Shown piece by piece: positions 43,857 through 57,057 of a stretch of 64,000 bases of DNA. The stretch comes from Xestospongia bergquistia. Its lineage: Eukaryota; Porifera; Demospongiae; Haplosclerida; Petrosiidae. How positions within the stretch are numbered: the first letter of the stretch is position 1; every line of letters starts with the position of its first letter. Made by a program: the position numbers and the translations under genes. Where the stretch lies: positions 15,994,349 through 16,058,348 of the forward strand of contig OZ014412.1 of NCBI GenBank assembly GCA_963965975.1. The letters are read 5' to 3'. The notes below the pieces were generated by a model. That model saw only the letters and a program-made list of their open reading frames with translations, was not told where the DNA came from and did not search any database.

Positions 43857-44739
43857 GCATTTGGACCATTAAAGCCTTCATGGAGGCAGGTAGTTTTTAG
43901 TGGATAATCCGGGCAAGGTAGTCACAAGATTCACCTTTTCAAAACTATTTAGTGAGGCATGGGCATGTGCGATGATGATGAAAAATATTCAAGCTGGATT
44001 CAAATATACAGGAATCTACCCCTTGAACAGGGATGCTATTGTTCCATCAAGAAAAGATGCCACAAGCACACTTGCACAGCGCACAGGACTGAAATTTATA
44101 CCACTATATAGCCCTGCACGATGATACAGGCCTCCCATTTACTCAAGAAGCTGTATTCACAGAAGAGGAAGAATCAAGATTTCAAAAAAGGTTTCAAGAA
44201 GGTTATGATATTACTTCTGATGATTGTTATAACCAATGGAAAAAAAAGCATCAATCAAGTAATGATGGTAGTGGATTCGTTGATCAAGAGCTTGATTTGA
44301 GTTGCCAATTCTCCCACAATGACACAGTTGCTAATGATGCCAACACTCGTATGTTTTATCAATACCGACATTACCCACCAGATTCTAGATACCCATATTA
44401 CCCACAAGACACTCTTCCATATTTTCCATTTTTTGTGCCAGCATTTGATCCTCGTTTTCAAAGTTGTCCTTCCACTGCAAGTGCTGAAAGTAATACATAT
44501 CCTTTTGTCTGTCATCCTCCTGAACAACCTTTGCAATCTGCAGTTCTTCAAAAATCATCCATTTTTTCAAAGATTTTAGAAGAAGAAAGATCATTACCCT
44601 TTTGTAAGCTTCCAGTTATACCACAAAAGAAGTCTGGAAAAGTCTTAACAAGTGCAGAGAATCGTATGGCAATTGAAGAAAAAGAGAAAAGGAAATTAGA
44701 AGAAATGAGAAGGAAGGAAGAAAAAAAAAGAAAAAAGAA
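43857..44739 (+). pseudogene. Pogo/Tigger-type transposase remnant, second copy
   Basis: It is identical to 3,844-4,726, including both frame breaks, the missing DDE core and the GTAAGT donor at 44,740. Confidence 0.75.
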
Positions 44740-44863
44740 GTAAGTATATACATAGATACTGCAACTTACACATTGTTACTTTGATTAGATCAAGCTAGGA
44801 TAGCTCAGTTAAAAAAAAGTGAGAATGACATACCCAAATTTTGATTCCTCAATATTGTTATAG

Positions 44864-45154
44864 AAAGTTCTTGCTCTAAAAAGTCCTGTACTGGTTCAGC
44901 CCCTATTAGCAGTTCTCAATCTACATCAAACGATCCCACTGAAGGTAGGTATTTGCATAATTTCATCTTAAATCTAGCACCTTTTCAACCAGTATCAATG
45001 ATGGTACTGTTATATTATACTGTGGTTATAGGTTGCTCATTGTTTACAATGCCTGAAGAACTAGAGAACAGTTTAAATGAAGGTATAGTGTTAATTTAAT
45101 GAATTAGTTTATATACCACATCAGGTGCTGCAGGTATCTCCAAGTCTCCAATAG
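44864..45154 (+). CDS. Phase-1 linker exons, second copy
   Basis: Exons 44,864-44,944, 45,032-45,082 and 45,134-45,154 repeat the three symmetric phase-1 exons at 4,851-5,141 without change. Confidence 0.55.
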
Positions 45155-45203
45155 GTTAGTTTGTCTGTTATCCTCTATATTATCCATTGGTATAATAATC
45201 TAG

Positions 45204-46319
45204 CCTCTAGTATTCAATCTCGGACATATTCTCGGTCTCAAACGTCAAACACTGTCAAGTCTCCAATAGGTCAGTTTGTCTGTTATCTTTATATTATTCA
45301 TTGTTATAATAATCTAGCCTCTAGTACTCAATCTCAGACACGTTCTCGGTCTCAAAAGACAACCACTGTCAAGTCTCCAATAGGTCAGTTTGTCTGTTAT
45401 CTTTTCTATTATTCATTGTTATAATAATCTAGCCTCTAGTACTAGGTTAGGGACATGTTCTCACTCTCAAAAGACAACTACTGTCAAGTCTCCTATAGGT
45501 CAGTTTGTCTGTTATCTTTTCTATTATTCATTGTTATAATAATCTAGCCTCTAGTACTAGGTTAGGGACATATTCTCAGTCTCAAAAGACAACCACTGTC
45601 AAGTCTCCTATAGGTCAGTTTGTCTGTTATCTTTTATATTATTCATTCTTATAATAATCTAGCCTCTAGTACTCAATCTCGGACACTTCTTGGTCTCAAA
45701 AGGCAACCTCTATCAAGTCTCCAATAGGTCAGTTTTTCTGTTATCTTTTTTGTTATTCATTGTTATAATAATCTAGCCTCTAGTACTCAATCTCAAACAC
45801 GTTCTCGGTCTCAAAAGACAACCACTGTCAAGTCTCCTATAGGTCAGTTTGTCTGTTATCTTTTCTATTATTCATTGTTATAATAATCTAGCCTCTAGTA
45901 CTAGGTTAGGGACATGTTCTCAGTCTCAAAAGACAACCACTGTCAAGTCTCCTATAGGTCAGTTTGTCTGTTATCTTTTCTATTATTCATTGTTATAATA
46001 ATCTAGCCTCTAGTACTCAATCTCCGACACATTTTCGGTCTCAAAAGACAACCACTGTCAAATCTCCTATAGGTCAGTTTGTCTATTTCTTTTATATTAT
46101 TCACTGTTATAATAATATAGCCTCTGGCACTCAATCTCGGAAACTTTCTCAGTCTCAAAAGGCAACCTCTGTCAAGTCTTCAATAGGTCAGTTTATCTGT
46201 TATCTTCTATATTATTTATAGTTATGATAATCTAGCCCCTAGTACTCAGTCTCTGACACATTCTCAGTTTCAGACAAGTTCTGAATTTCAAATGACAACC
46301 ATTGTTGAGTCTCCAATAG
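45204..46319 (+). repeat. Exon-intron module array, second copy
   Basis: Ten modules are in the same order as 5,191-6,306, including the 65-base fifth exon (45,663-45,727) and the 84-base last exon. No gain or loss of modules between copies argues that the copies have not diverged. Confidence 0.75.
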
Positions 46320-46366
46320 GTATTTATAACACATATATTGCTCACTTGCAATAATATTTAATGTAG

Positions 46367-46542
46367 AAAAGTACTGCATTTGCAGGCAGGAGGAGTTTGG
46401 CAGAATGATTTATTGTGACAATGCAAATTGCTCAATTGGCTGGTGGCATTTTGAATGCGCTAATCTTAAGAGAAAACCAAGAGGGACTTGGTATTGTTCT
46501 CTATGTGATAATGTATCTAAACTAGATGAACCAAACTCGTGA
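46367..46542 (+). CDS. ING-like PHD finger exon, second copy
   Basis: The same C4HC3 finger (YCIC, CDNANC, WWHFEC, WYCSLC), stop and downstream AATAAA as at 6,354-6,529. Confidence 0.8.
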
Positions 46543-47950
46543 TTGTCATTTAATAAACTTTCAATTGACCACCTGAAAAACTGAGTACATGTTACCATAT
46601 ATCCTTGCATAATGTAACACCTTGTCAGTTGTCATTGAACCTTTTAACAGCCTCAACTTTATTATAATATACATTACCTACCTATATGTGTTAGTGAATA
46701 ATCATGGCCACACCTATTCAGCTGATTTCCTGAACAACTTGTTTTCAGATAATAAAGTTTGAATTGTATGACTTTTATAGTTCACACATTACTTGATAAA
46801 AATAGCCATAGCTTATGACTGTAGACAATATATTTAGATTATGAGACTATTATAAATAGATCAATCAATAATAATAATGAATAAAATTACCTATAAGAGG
46901 AACTTATTAGTAATCAGCCATTATCAGGTATTATTCAGAATTTGAAAAATTAGTAAATATAATTTCGTTATTAATAGATTGCAGTTACAGATAGTGAAAC
47001 ACAATAAGTTCTGAACCAATAATTCAGTAATCATTTAAAAGCAATCACATCTAAATGCGTGCCCAGAAAAGCACCTTCAAGCGTGGACGATTTTATCAAC
47101 CACACCTACTCAACTAATTTTTGTCGAGAAACTCTCGGTTAACAGAAAGTAGAACTTTGAGTATACTGTTGTAGCTCAATCATTACTTGATAGCAACGAC
47201 CATAGTTCTCTTGCTCAGCTTTGTTCTTCAAGGAGTTTGAGGAACTGGATGAATTTACATGATACTTGTCCGCACACCCATGCTTTCGATTTTTTTTTTG
47301 AAAAGACTGTCGCTGCTCAGAGGAGCTTTCTGAATCTTTTATAATTCCTTAAATGTGTTTTGATAACAGCGAAATTCATTTCAGTATTTTAGAAATGCCA
47401 ATTCTCTTGGTAGTTTATCCTGCTAGATGCGGCCGAAAGTGATATGTCCGTTCTTATGTAATTTACTCTATACATTAGTTGTTGTCCATGTGGATGTATT
47501 ATTGTTGTTGTTGTTGTTGTTGCAATATGTTTTTGTTTCATTATGTATTTATGAGTTCTTCTAGTACTATAATGGAACACTTTGATTTGATTAGAGCATA
47601 GATAGTAGAGTAGAAGGATTGGAAACTCAATTAACACTTCCTGTCTACAGTACTAGTTTGATGGAAAGGTGTGAATTTAATATACTTCACAAAGTTATAC
47701 AGGCGTATCCCCGTACACAGGTGGTTCGGGTAAGGTAGCTTTTAGACAGTAGACCCTATAAACCCAGCCCAAACTTAGTCCACACCTCCAAAGCGATGAA
47801 TCTCATCACTCAAATGTTAATAATTATGTATACTAGCAATCATTGAGCCCCACCCAAGTTTGTGACATTAATGAATTTTAATTAATCCTTCTGCAGGTGC
47901 ATTCACTTTTGACACTTTCGAATTTCTTTTGTTTCTTCCTTTCTTCGAGC
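46543..47950. other. Intergenic, second copy
   Basis: Counterpart of 6,530-7,937: AT-rich, with a (TTG)n run near 47,503-47,523 and no recognised gene. Confidence 0.5.
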
Positions 47951-49474
47951 ATGATGTGGGACGATAAAGATGTCAAAGAAACTGTAGAGTTCTCGATAGG
48001 TAAGTGAATGAAATTGTATGAATAAATGGATTGTTGCACCACTGATTGGACATAACAGTACATCAATTCTCTAAATAATGTGAGTGCTTCAGTTTCACAA
48101 TCTTTTTGCATAGTAGTTACACAGGTAGGCAAAGAAGAATGTTTATCAGGTTGATCCAGTATCGTTAGGATCATCAGATGAGACGTCGAGTTTGTCCTCA
48201 GATCATGTGCTAATAATAATTAACTCCATTAATGTGTCTATAGGTGAGTCTTTCATTTAAAATGGTATTTATTACCACACACAAACACACACACACACGC
48301 ACAAAGATAGCAGGGCAGTTAGTCTCTTGATGTCATGGTGCTGCTATGGACTTATGTATACGCTATAGACTTATGTATATATATGATATAGCGTGCAATA
48401 AGGGTGATAATATATGCATTCTTCTAGATAAAAAAGACAACAACATAAAAGGGAACTACATCCGTCATGAAGACTTTCTCTTTTTATTAACAATTTATTA
48501 GAAATGAGAAATTTAATACATCAAAGTTTACATTCAAACAGATTGATAAAAGGACACTTATTTCATTCACATGAGACAATTCAAATACATGTCATAATGG
48601 TTATGCTAAAATCTTCAAATTTGAGTCTTAATTCAGGTGAATTGTATCAGTAAATATCTCTCAGTCTCTCTCAATAGTCATTAGTTGTTGTACATTAATA
48701 ACTTGATAGTTTCATGTCCTTGAATCAAATTATCTAATACTTCACTGATTGTTCACTATAAACTTTTATCAACCATTCATCTCTTCATTTATCTTCTTCT
48801 AGTACTCACTTATTTCATTCACATGAGACAATTCAAATAGATGTCATATGGTTATGATAAAATCTTCATATCAGTGTATGTTCTAGGCATGGGGTCAAAT
48901 ACATTAAATAGTATTTAAATACAAATACAAATACTCTCAAAACATGAAATACAAATACAAATACTTCTAGTAGGAATGTATTTCAAATGCAAATACAAAT
49001 ACTTTGAAAAGTATTTAAATACTTTCCAAATACTTCTTTGTACTATCCCAGAACATCACCATTATTTGCTTTTACATGTAATGAACTAATTATTACAATT
49101 TATTGATTGTATCTAATAAACATAAGTTCTTCAAATGTTTTGTCAGTTAGGTGATATCATCAGGGTGAAAAACGTTTCCTGCTATGCTAATAGTCTTTCC
49201 ATAGAAACAAACAATTTAAAAAAGAGTATTTGGAGATTTCACAAAGTATTTCAAATACAAATACAAATACTTCCTGTTTCAAAACTTCAAAATACAAATA
49301 CAAATACAAATACTCAAAAAAGTATTTAAATACAGCTAAATACAAATATTTATGTATTTGACCCCAAGCCTGGTATGTTCATTAGTTTATTATGATGTTT
49401 ATTGTTCTGTTACAGGTATACTAACCCCACCACCACAGAGGCGCCGTCACTCTACAGATCATAAGTTTCAGTAA
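47951..49474 (+). CDS. Small spliced ORF (paralogue A), second copy
   Basis: Exons 47,951-47,999, 48,160-48,243 and 49,416-49,474 repeat the 63-residue frame, with the same lost donor (ATAAGT at 49,461). Confidence 0.4.
48884..49372. mobile_element. hAT-type MITE, second copy
   Basis: Counterpart of 8,871-9,359, with the same ends and GTATGTTC target-site duplication (48,876-48,883 and 49,373-49,380). Confidence 0.8.
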
Positions 49475-50063
49475 TTGAACGCGATATATAAATTATGTTT
49501 TTTTGCCTATAGCTCCTGGTGCACAATTGAAGAGGCCCAGGACGGGTAAGTTGCTGTAGTTAGTGTGTGTTTCTTTATAGACGGAAATCCCAAAGAGGGA
49601 GGGGGCCTTCCTCTGATAAGCCATATTAAACTTATACTATAGTAGTAGTTGATATTGTGTGTGAGTTGTTGGCATTGTCTGTTGTGTTGTAACACAATTT
49701 AAACATGTTTGTATGATATATTGTGTAGGGTGTGTAATCTTTACAATACAATTTTTATTACTCACTATAGTTTTATCAATGGGCATGCTCAATACATACA
49801 CATGTTTACTTTTGCAATAGTTAATAAAACACTATCATATCATGATAGCTAAAAAACTATCGCGATATATTCACTATCTATACTATTGCCCAGGCCTAAT
49901 ATATATATATATATAATTTCAAATTGTCCCAAAATATCCTCTTTTGACTTCACCTACTCCTCCTCCATACCCTAGATATTAGTATATATATTAAATGTAT
50001 TATATATCTCTTTAGAATGCATTCTGTATTTTCAATTATAACATTGGTTTCTTCACTTTTGTG

Positions 50064-50369
50064 ATGGGTAAGTTCAAATATATCATCATGTAATCTATTT
50101 CTTTAGTAGTCTTTGCATATGTTGGTGGTATATACTTCTTTCTCTCTGCTGTTGCTAACTTTTGTGTGCGTGCTTTAAGACTTCTTGCTCGTATAATGAT
50201 AAAATTTATGCATCGTAAAACTCACCCTCATATTGAACGATTTAAAACATATTCTTTTAAAAAGAAAAGATGTCAAGAGACTGATCAAGACACAGATGAT
50301 ACTGAGGAAGAACAAGGTTTACTTCAAAATGAATATACAGTCAATGATGATGCTTCTTTAACAAATTAA
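50064..50369 (+). CDS. Small membrane protein (88 aa), second copy
   Basis: Exons 50,064-50,067 and 50,107-50,369 with a 39-base intron, unchanged from 10,051-10,356. Confidence 0.42.
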
Positions 50370-50932
50370 TTATATTTATAAATATATTTAACTATATTTA
50401 ATAATAATAATATGTTTATATTCATTTGACATGTTATATTGATAAATGTGTTTAACTTAATACTAAAAAATACATTTTATAAATGGAATGAATAGTTCAA
50501 ATATCCTCAACATAAGAATTAACCTTAAAATTGCTGGTGAAACAATTCTTATTTTTGTGAACTACAGCTGTCATATATATATACATATATATTTTGCCAA
50601 TGGCTCATTTTTAACCCCTCAGTTTCATAACCTACAGTAATATAATCGTTATTAACAATTGAGTGTAGCTGTGGCAATCCCTACATTCCAGATGTGAAGT
50701 AAAGCAGGAATAAAAAGGAGGAATTTAAGCAGAGATTAATAGAGGAGAAGTTAATGGTGGAGTCATTAAAACAGGAAATAGTAGATGAGAAACTAAAGGA
50801 TGATGAATTAAAGCAATAATTAAGGAAGGAATTAAAGCTGAGATTAAATGAATAGAATGTTTGAATGCTTTCCATTTATCACCCAAAGCATTAACAGTTA
50901 ATGAAGATTTGACAAGAGAAGGACAGTGCTAC

Positions 50933-51215
50933 AGTTTGTACATGGTTGTTATGGGTGGAGCTGACGCTTATATTGAGTATGGTATTCAATAAAACTATTC
51001 ATTGCTGGGATTATGCAGCAGGAGAACTTGTCGGAGAAGCTGGTTGAATTTCTCTCTATCCAATAAGTAAGGTAAATATCTTTCACTATTTATGAAAATT
51101 TATTATAGGAGCTCCCCATGATCTGATGGGACCTGGCGTGCCAGTCTCTTGTACTAAGGAACTAGCAGATGCCATGATTCCTTTAATACATCATGTGGAT
51201 TATCCTAGAGATTAA
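50933..51215 (+). pseudogene. Inositol monophosphatase pseudogene, second copy
   Basis: The same GGADAYIEYGI motif, frame-breaking insertion and YPRD end as at 10,920-11,202. Confidence 0.65.
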
Positions 51216-54200
51216 TAATGTATTGTCTTTTTAATTCAGTCATTAAATATGTTATTATAATATTACTCTTTGCTTTATTAATACATTTATTTTAAACACA
51301 TTAAAACGTTTTGTGAAAAATTACTCTATTAGTGGTAACACCAGTTGACCACAACTTTTAATTAACTTTAATATTAATGACATTAGGACAATGTTTGATG
51401 GAGCTATTTTTTCACATGTTGATTTGTTAAGTATAATAATATATAATATAACAATATATGAAATGTGGTAGGTGTTACGACCTCCATATTATAGTTATGT
51501 TATGATTTGGGAATCCAGCTGGACTTTCTGACATTGATACAGGAACTGTTTCTATTTGTGATTAACTGGGCTAACTGATGAACAATGGGAGATATTAAAG
51601 ATTAGGTATATAAGAACTTTCAAGGAAGACCATATAAAAACCAGTTAGATTTGATTATGTTTGCTGTTGATTTTGATGACAAATATTTGGCTTTTCTAAG
51701 GAGCCATGAAGAGGACTTGAGTTTCATATTTTGTAGTTAACTTGTTGTTCGTGTATATCAAAGAACATAATCTTTCTTATTTGTTAGTAAAACTGTTAAG
51801 AGTACTTCAGTAACTTTTATTTTGTGATACTGCCAAATGTACAACTGTCAAATGTACCACTCTCAAATGATATACTGTCAATATATTGCAATGTAATGTT
51901 AGCCTAATTACTCTTTATTCTTCTTTCTTTATGTAGCATTGTTGGAGTCCTGAATCTAGGTGTGGTGGTAGTAAGTTGGAAGTAACTGCAACCTCACCTT
52001 ACAAAGCTATACCTCAATGTTTTTATAAATAATTTATGATAATACAATAATTGTTGTGATAAGCCACGTGTAGCGAATAGCATAGTAAATTTGGCAAAGC
52101 GCCAGATAACATTGACTTCTATGGGACTAGTTGCTGTTATTCTTGAGAAAAGGATGGCATCTAAGAATGATGGTCACAGTAGTAGTAGCTCTCTACTTGT
52201 CTTAACTTTAGAAATGTTATTAAAATCTGAAAAAAATTAAAGAAATTCATTGATTAACTTGTACATATTAATATGCATGTAGTAGTAAAACAATGAACAC
52301 TTTTATAAATTTAAATCATTAATAGAATATTTAACAGCCGTGATATTAATGTCACTTAACAAGAACCAATAACTCTACCTTCATAAAAAATTTCAAGTGA
52401 TTTGATGACTTTACTGTGAATTCTTCATTTTTTAAAGAAGAGCATGCACTTTAACCAGTAGGCTTGTTCTATATTTAATTTTGACTTTTAGCAACAATAT
52501 TAACTTTACTTTGGATTGGCTGACATTCTCGTAGTTTAAATAATAAAGTTAAGATTTATTAAAAAAAAAAACATGTTGTGTTGCCCAAACGATTCCTACT
52601 CGCTCACCCACTCAGGCTTCCACTTAGGCTCCAGGATTCCCTGCTATTGCTAGCTGGGACCGCCACCTGGCTTGGTAACCCTCGTCTTCGCGAGGTAATC
52701 CTGGCTGGAGCATCGCCCTAACTTAAAACCAGCCGTACGGGATTCCAGCTCTTAGGGAATGTCGCATTCAGGAACCGGGAACCACAAATACACCAGCCTC
52801 ATCTCGTTTAAAGGGAGACTACCAGCCCTATCCTAGTCGGCCTTTCGGATACTCCGTAGAGTATGCTGGTAACCATCTCAGAGGTCTGATGCATTGCAGA
52901 ACGCTGGCCCACAACACAACCTATCCAAGGTGGTTTTCATTTCCTTTTATATGTACTGCAGATTTTGTCTTCATGCTATTGTGGGGCGCGCTGTTTGTCG
53001 CCTATGAATATTATTAACGCTAGTTAGTGATTACCAGTATCAGTGAGCTAACGACACCTATGAACATGATTACTATTAGCATCGATGAGACTGCTAAAAA
53101 AGTTAATACTACTAAAATACTGTAACTTTTAAGAGCCAAGAATAAACTAGCCCTACTTAAGCAAACTAGAACAACACTACTAATTATAATAATTTTTATC
53201 ATATTTTAATTTTATAGGGGCTTTAAAAATATAAAAATCATTACCTAAACACTCTTCTTCATTATCTAAATTTATAACAGCTCCTTTAGTTCCTCAAGTG
53301 CTCCAGCTTTGGATAACTTTCTTAAGCCAATGGCTTTCGACTTACCTAGTTGTAGCTATAATTAGCTAATTATATAGGGTCAACCTAACTGTCTATATAA
53401 CAGTTAATACAAAAATGGAAATTGATGATTTTATTGCGTTTGTTGGTTTATTCAATAGCAATTTACTATATCACAAACATAAATTCAATAATATCAGGTC
53501 AATAATATACTGTGCAATAAAGCTTTAAAGGTAAGTTGTTTAAATCATCTAAATATTAATATATTAATTAGGATATTGATGAACCCTGTGTCCATTTAAG
53601 AATCAAGACATGTTGTCCAGTTACTGGTAGTAACAATGTAGTAATATGTACATATGTACATTATCTGGAAGCCAATTTCAAATGATGTTAAGAGGTATGG
53701 TAGTTATAATAATTGTTCTGTTAAACTTATAATTGTTTAGATCTGAAACAGACCCAGAAAATGATGGAAGATTTGCGCTAACTAATATACTTATTATTAA
53801 CTCTGTTATTTTGAATGTTTGTATGAACTTGTAACAATAACAGTTCTTCTTGAATAGATAGGACAAGATCATCTTGTAAATTTATAACTGTTGTTTTAAC
53901 TCTCATATCTTCAATAACTTGTACTTTGCTGTCATCATGAATACTGTGCAGTTGATTAACAGAAGATGTTTACACCAAATATTCTAATTGTAGTCTTAGT
54001 GAGAGTCAGTATAACTAGTGGGCTGTCTATCAGAATCAAGGCCACATATGATTGTAAAAATCATGATCAGATACTACAAGTAATTGTGTTTAAATATTAT
54101 GAATGTTTATTATATAAACATATTTTTATAAAATATTTCTTGTCATTGAATACAGTCATGCCTATGGATCCTTTTTGTCATTTAATTTTAATAAAGACAA

Positions 54201-55199
54201 TATTTGTACTGATAGATATATTGACTATTAGGAATATTTGATGTGTACTATAACTCTGTAGTTACCATTAAAAATTTAATCTGATTAGGTTACCTATCAT
54301 ATTGGACCATTTTTAAATACTGTGGACTATATAGTCCATGGTCTTTTAAGAGAAATGAGAATTGGGTTAAGTCATCAAATCACTCGATGAAGTTAGAGTT
54401 ATAGGTCCTTGTTAAGTGACATTAATATAACTGCTTTTAAATGTTGCATTTTAAAAAAATTATAATCTTTTAGTTGGTCTTAATTTTAACATCTCCATCT
54501 TGATATTTTCACACTAGTGGAATCATTGTAGTATCCATTACCATAACATTTATCACAGCCTCTATTATTATGTTACCATAGCAACATTATCAAAGGAAAA
54601 ACATGCATACTTCTCTACATCAAACATGCATAATCTTAAGTTACTCTATACCATGTGTCTAATTGATTTCCTGTATACAGAAAACCTAACTTAAAATAAC
54701 CAGACAGTCATATAAAATTTAATAGATATAGTTCTTATTATGGTAATGGTCATATAAGACTGTTTTGTATAAACCTAATTGTAGTACTTTTTAAACCAAT
54801 AAATTAAATATATGTATTATAGTTCATCAAATAGTTTATCAAATTCAAAGTAATAAAAAGTACAAGAAGGTTGAGGGGTGTTCGTTGGTTCATTGTCATC
54901 GTCTTGTCCAAAGGCTGATCTCTCATTTTAACAATATCATCATTGTCATCATTTCCACCAGTTTCACTCGGATGGCTGGAACTCTAGTTTAGACTGACTA
55001 AGCTTTTGTTCTCTTACTCCTTTCTTAACTGCACAAAACTCTGTAACAATGGGACTAATTATTTTAGCAAAGCTGATTGTTTAGTCACAGACATAGAGTT
55101 AGCTGTGAGAAAAAAGACCATTGACATATAAATGTACACATACTACTGTCAATTCATCTTTACCTTTAGTCATAACAGCTGCCCCTTTCTTTCTTCATT
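51216..55199. other. Gene-poor stretch, second copy
   Basis: Counterpart of 11,203-15,186, including the GC-rich island at 52,573-52,931 after its A-run. No confident gene. Confidence 0.45.
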
Positions 55200-56152
55200 G
55201 ATTTAAATACTTTCCAAATACTTCTTTGTACTATTCCAGAACATCACCATTATTTGCTTTTACATGTAATGAACTAATTATTACAATTTATTGATGGTAT
55301 CTAATAAACATAAGTTCTTCAAATGTTTTGTCAGTTAGGTGATATCATCAGGGTGAAAAACGTTTCCTGCTATGCTAATAGTCTTTCCATAGAAACAAAC
55401 AATTTAAAAAAGAGTATTTGGAGATTTCACAAAGTATTTCAAATGCAAATACAAATACTTCCTGTTTCAAAACTTCAAAATACAAATACAAATACAAATA
55501 CTCAAAAAAGTATTTAAATACAGCTAAATACAAATATTTATGTATTTGACCCCAAGCCTGGTATGTTCATTAGTTTATTATGATGTTTATTGTTCTGTTA
55601 CAGGTATACTAACCCCACCACCACAGAGGCGCCGTCACTCTACAGATCATAAGTTTCAGTAATTGAACGCGATATATAAATTATGTTTTTTTGCCTATAG
55701 CTCCTGGTGCACAATTGAAGAGGCCCAGGACGGGTAAGTTGCTGTAGTTAGTGTGTGTTTCTTTATAGACGGAAATCCCAAAGAGGGAGGGGGCCTTCTA
55801 CTGGTAAGCCATATTAAACTTATACTATAGTAGTAGTTGACATTGTGTGTGAGTTGTTGGCATTGTCTGTTGTGTTGTAACACAATTTAAACATGTTTGT
55901 ATGATATATTGTGTAGGGTGTGTAATCTTTACAATACAATTTTTATTACTCACTATAGTTTTATCAATGGGCATGCTCAATACATACACATGTTTACTTT
56001 TGCAATAGTTAATAAAACACTATCATATCATGATAGCTAAAAAACTATCGCGATATATTCACTATCTATACTATTGCCCAGGCCTAATATATATATATAT
56101 AATTTCAAATTGTCCCAAAATATCCTCTTTTGACTTCACCTACTCCTCCTCC
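55200..56152. repeat. Segmental duplication B, second copy
   Basis: Counterpart of 15,187-16,139. With 9,000-9,954, 15,187-16,139 and 49,013-49,967 there are four copies of this block in the window. Offsets within each 40-kb unit are the same. Confidence 0.85.
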
Positions 56153-56327
56153 TAAACCTCCACGACAAAATTGGCGACATGTTGTACTGGGTGTTCTAGA
56201 TGACTATGATGAAGATGAAGAAGAAGAGAAAGAAGAAATACAAAAAGAAAAGCAGAAATCACATCGAAAACACAAACGTCATTATCTCCCATCTCCTAGC
56301 AGAGCTATTAATGTAGCAATTATATAA
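56124..56327 (+). CDS. Orphan Pro-rich/charged exon, second copy
   Basis: Counterpart of 16,111-16,314, with no acceptor visible upstream. Confidence 0.3.
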   Translation, partial: PLLTSPTPPPKPPRQNWRHVVLGVLDDYDEDEEEEKEEIQKEKQKSHRKHKRHYLPSPSRAINVAII

Positions 56328-57057
56328 TGGATTATGTTGACTTGACTGTATTGCAATTGTAAACATATATTTAATCACTGGTACATTGGGGTTAATCCCT
56401 TTAATTTTGTGTAATTAAACTCATCAACTTTGTCCAAATAACTACCTAAATATATATTAAAACAGACTATTCACTTGTACCAAATGTCAACACACAAGTG
56501 TTTTGCAACTATCTCTATATAAAGCAGTTAGCTGTTAAAATTGGTACTATAGATACCAGTAATACTAATGTTATTTTGTCGTTAAGGGTACACTATACTG
56601 ACACAAGTTGTTTCAATAAACATGCACAGCATGATGTTCTTGATATTAAAAGGTTACAATAAGTTAGAGCTCTTTGTTCTTTACTAGTCTATAATATACT
56701 GTAGATTCAATGTAATGTAAGAAATAAACTCGAGTAAATTAATTGTGACAGGATATGCGAAAAGGGATCACTTCAGTCAATTCTGTTATTTTGACTTTTT
56801 CATACCATTTTAAAGTATTCTTAATACTGAATTTGTTGATATCTTTGATAAACGTATGCGTTGTTAAAGTAACAATATATAAATGAGAAAAACATTGGCT
56901 ACTAACCAAAACATTAATTGGGAGAAAAATGGAATTTAATGGTTCCACCCACGCATATCGTAAACTAATATATTTTCGCAAATTACGACGTCATCCAGAT
57001 TCAAGTAGTAGAACTATTTGTGGACTTCAGAGATAGAGAGCGATTTTTATTGTAATT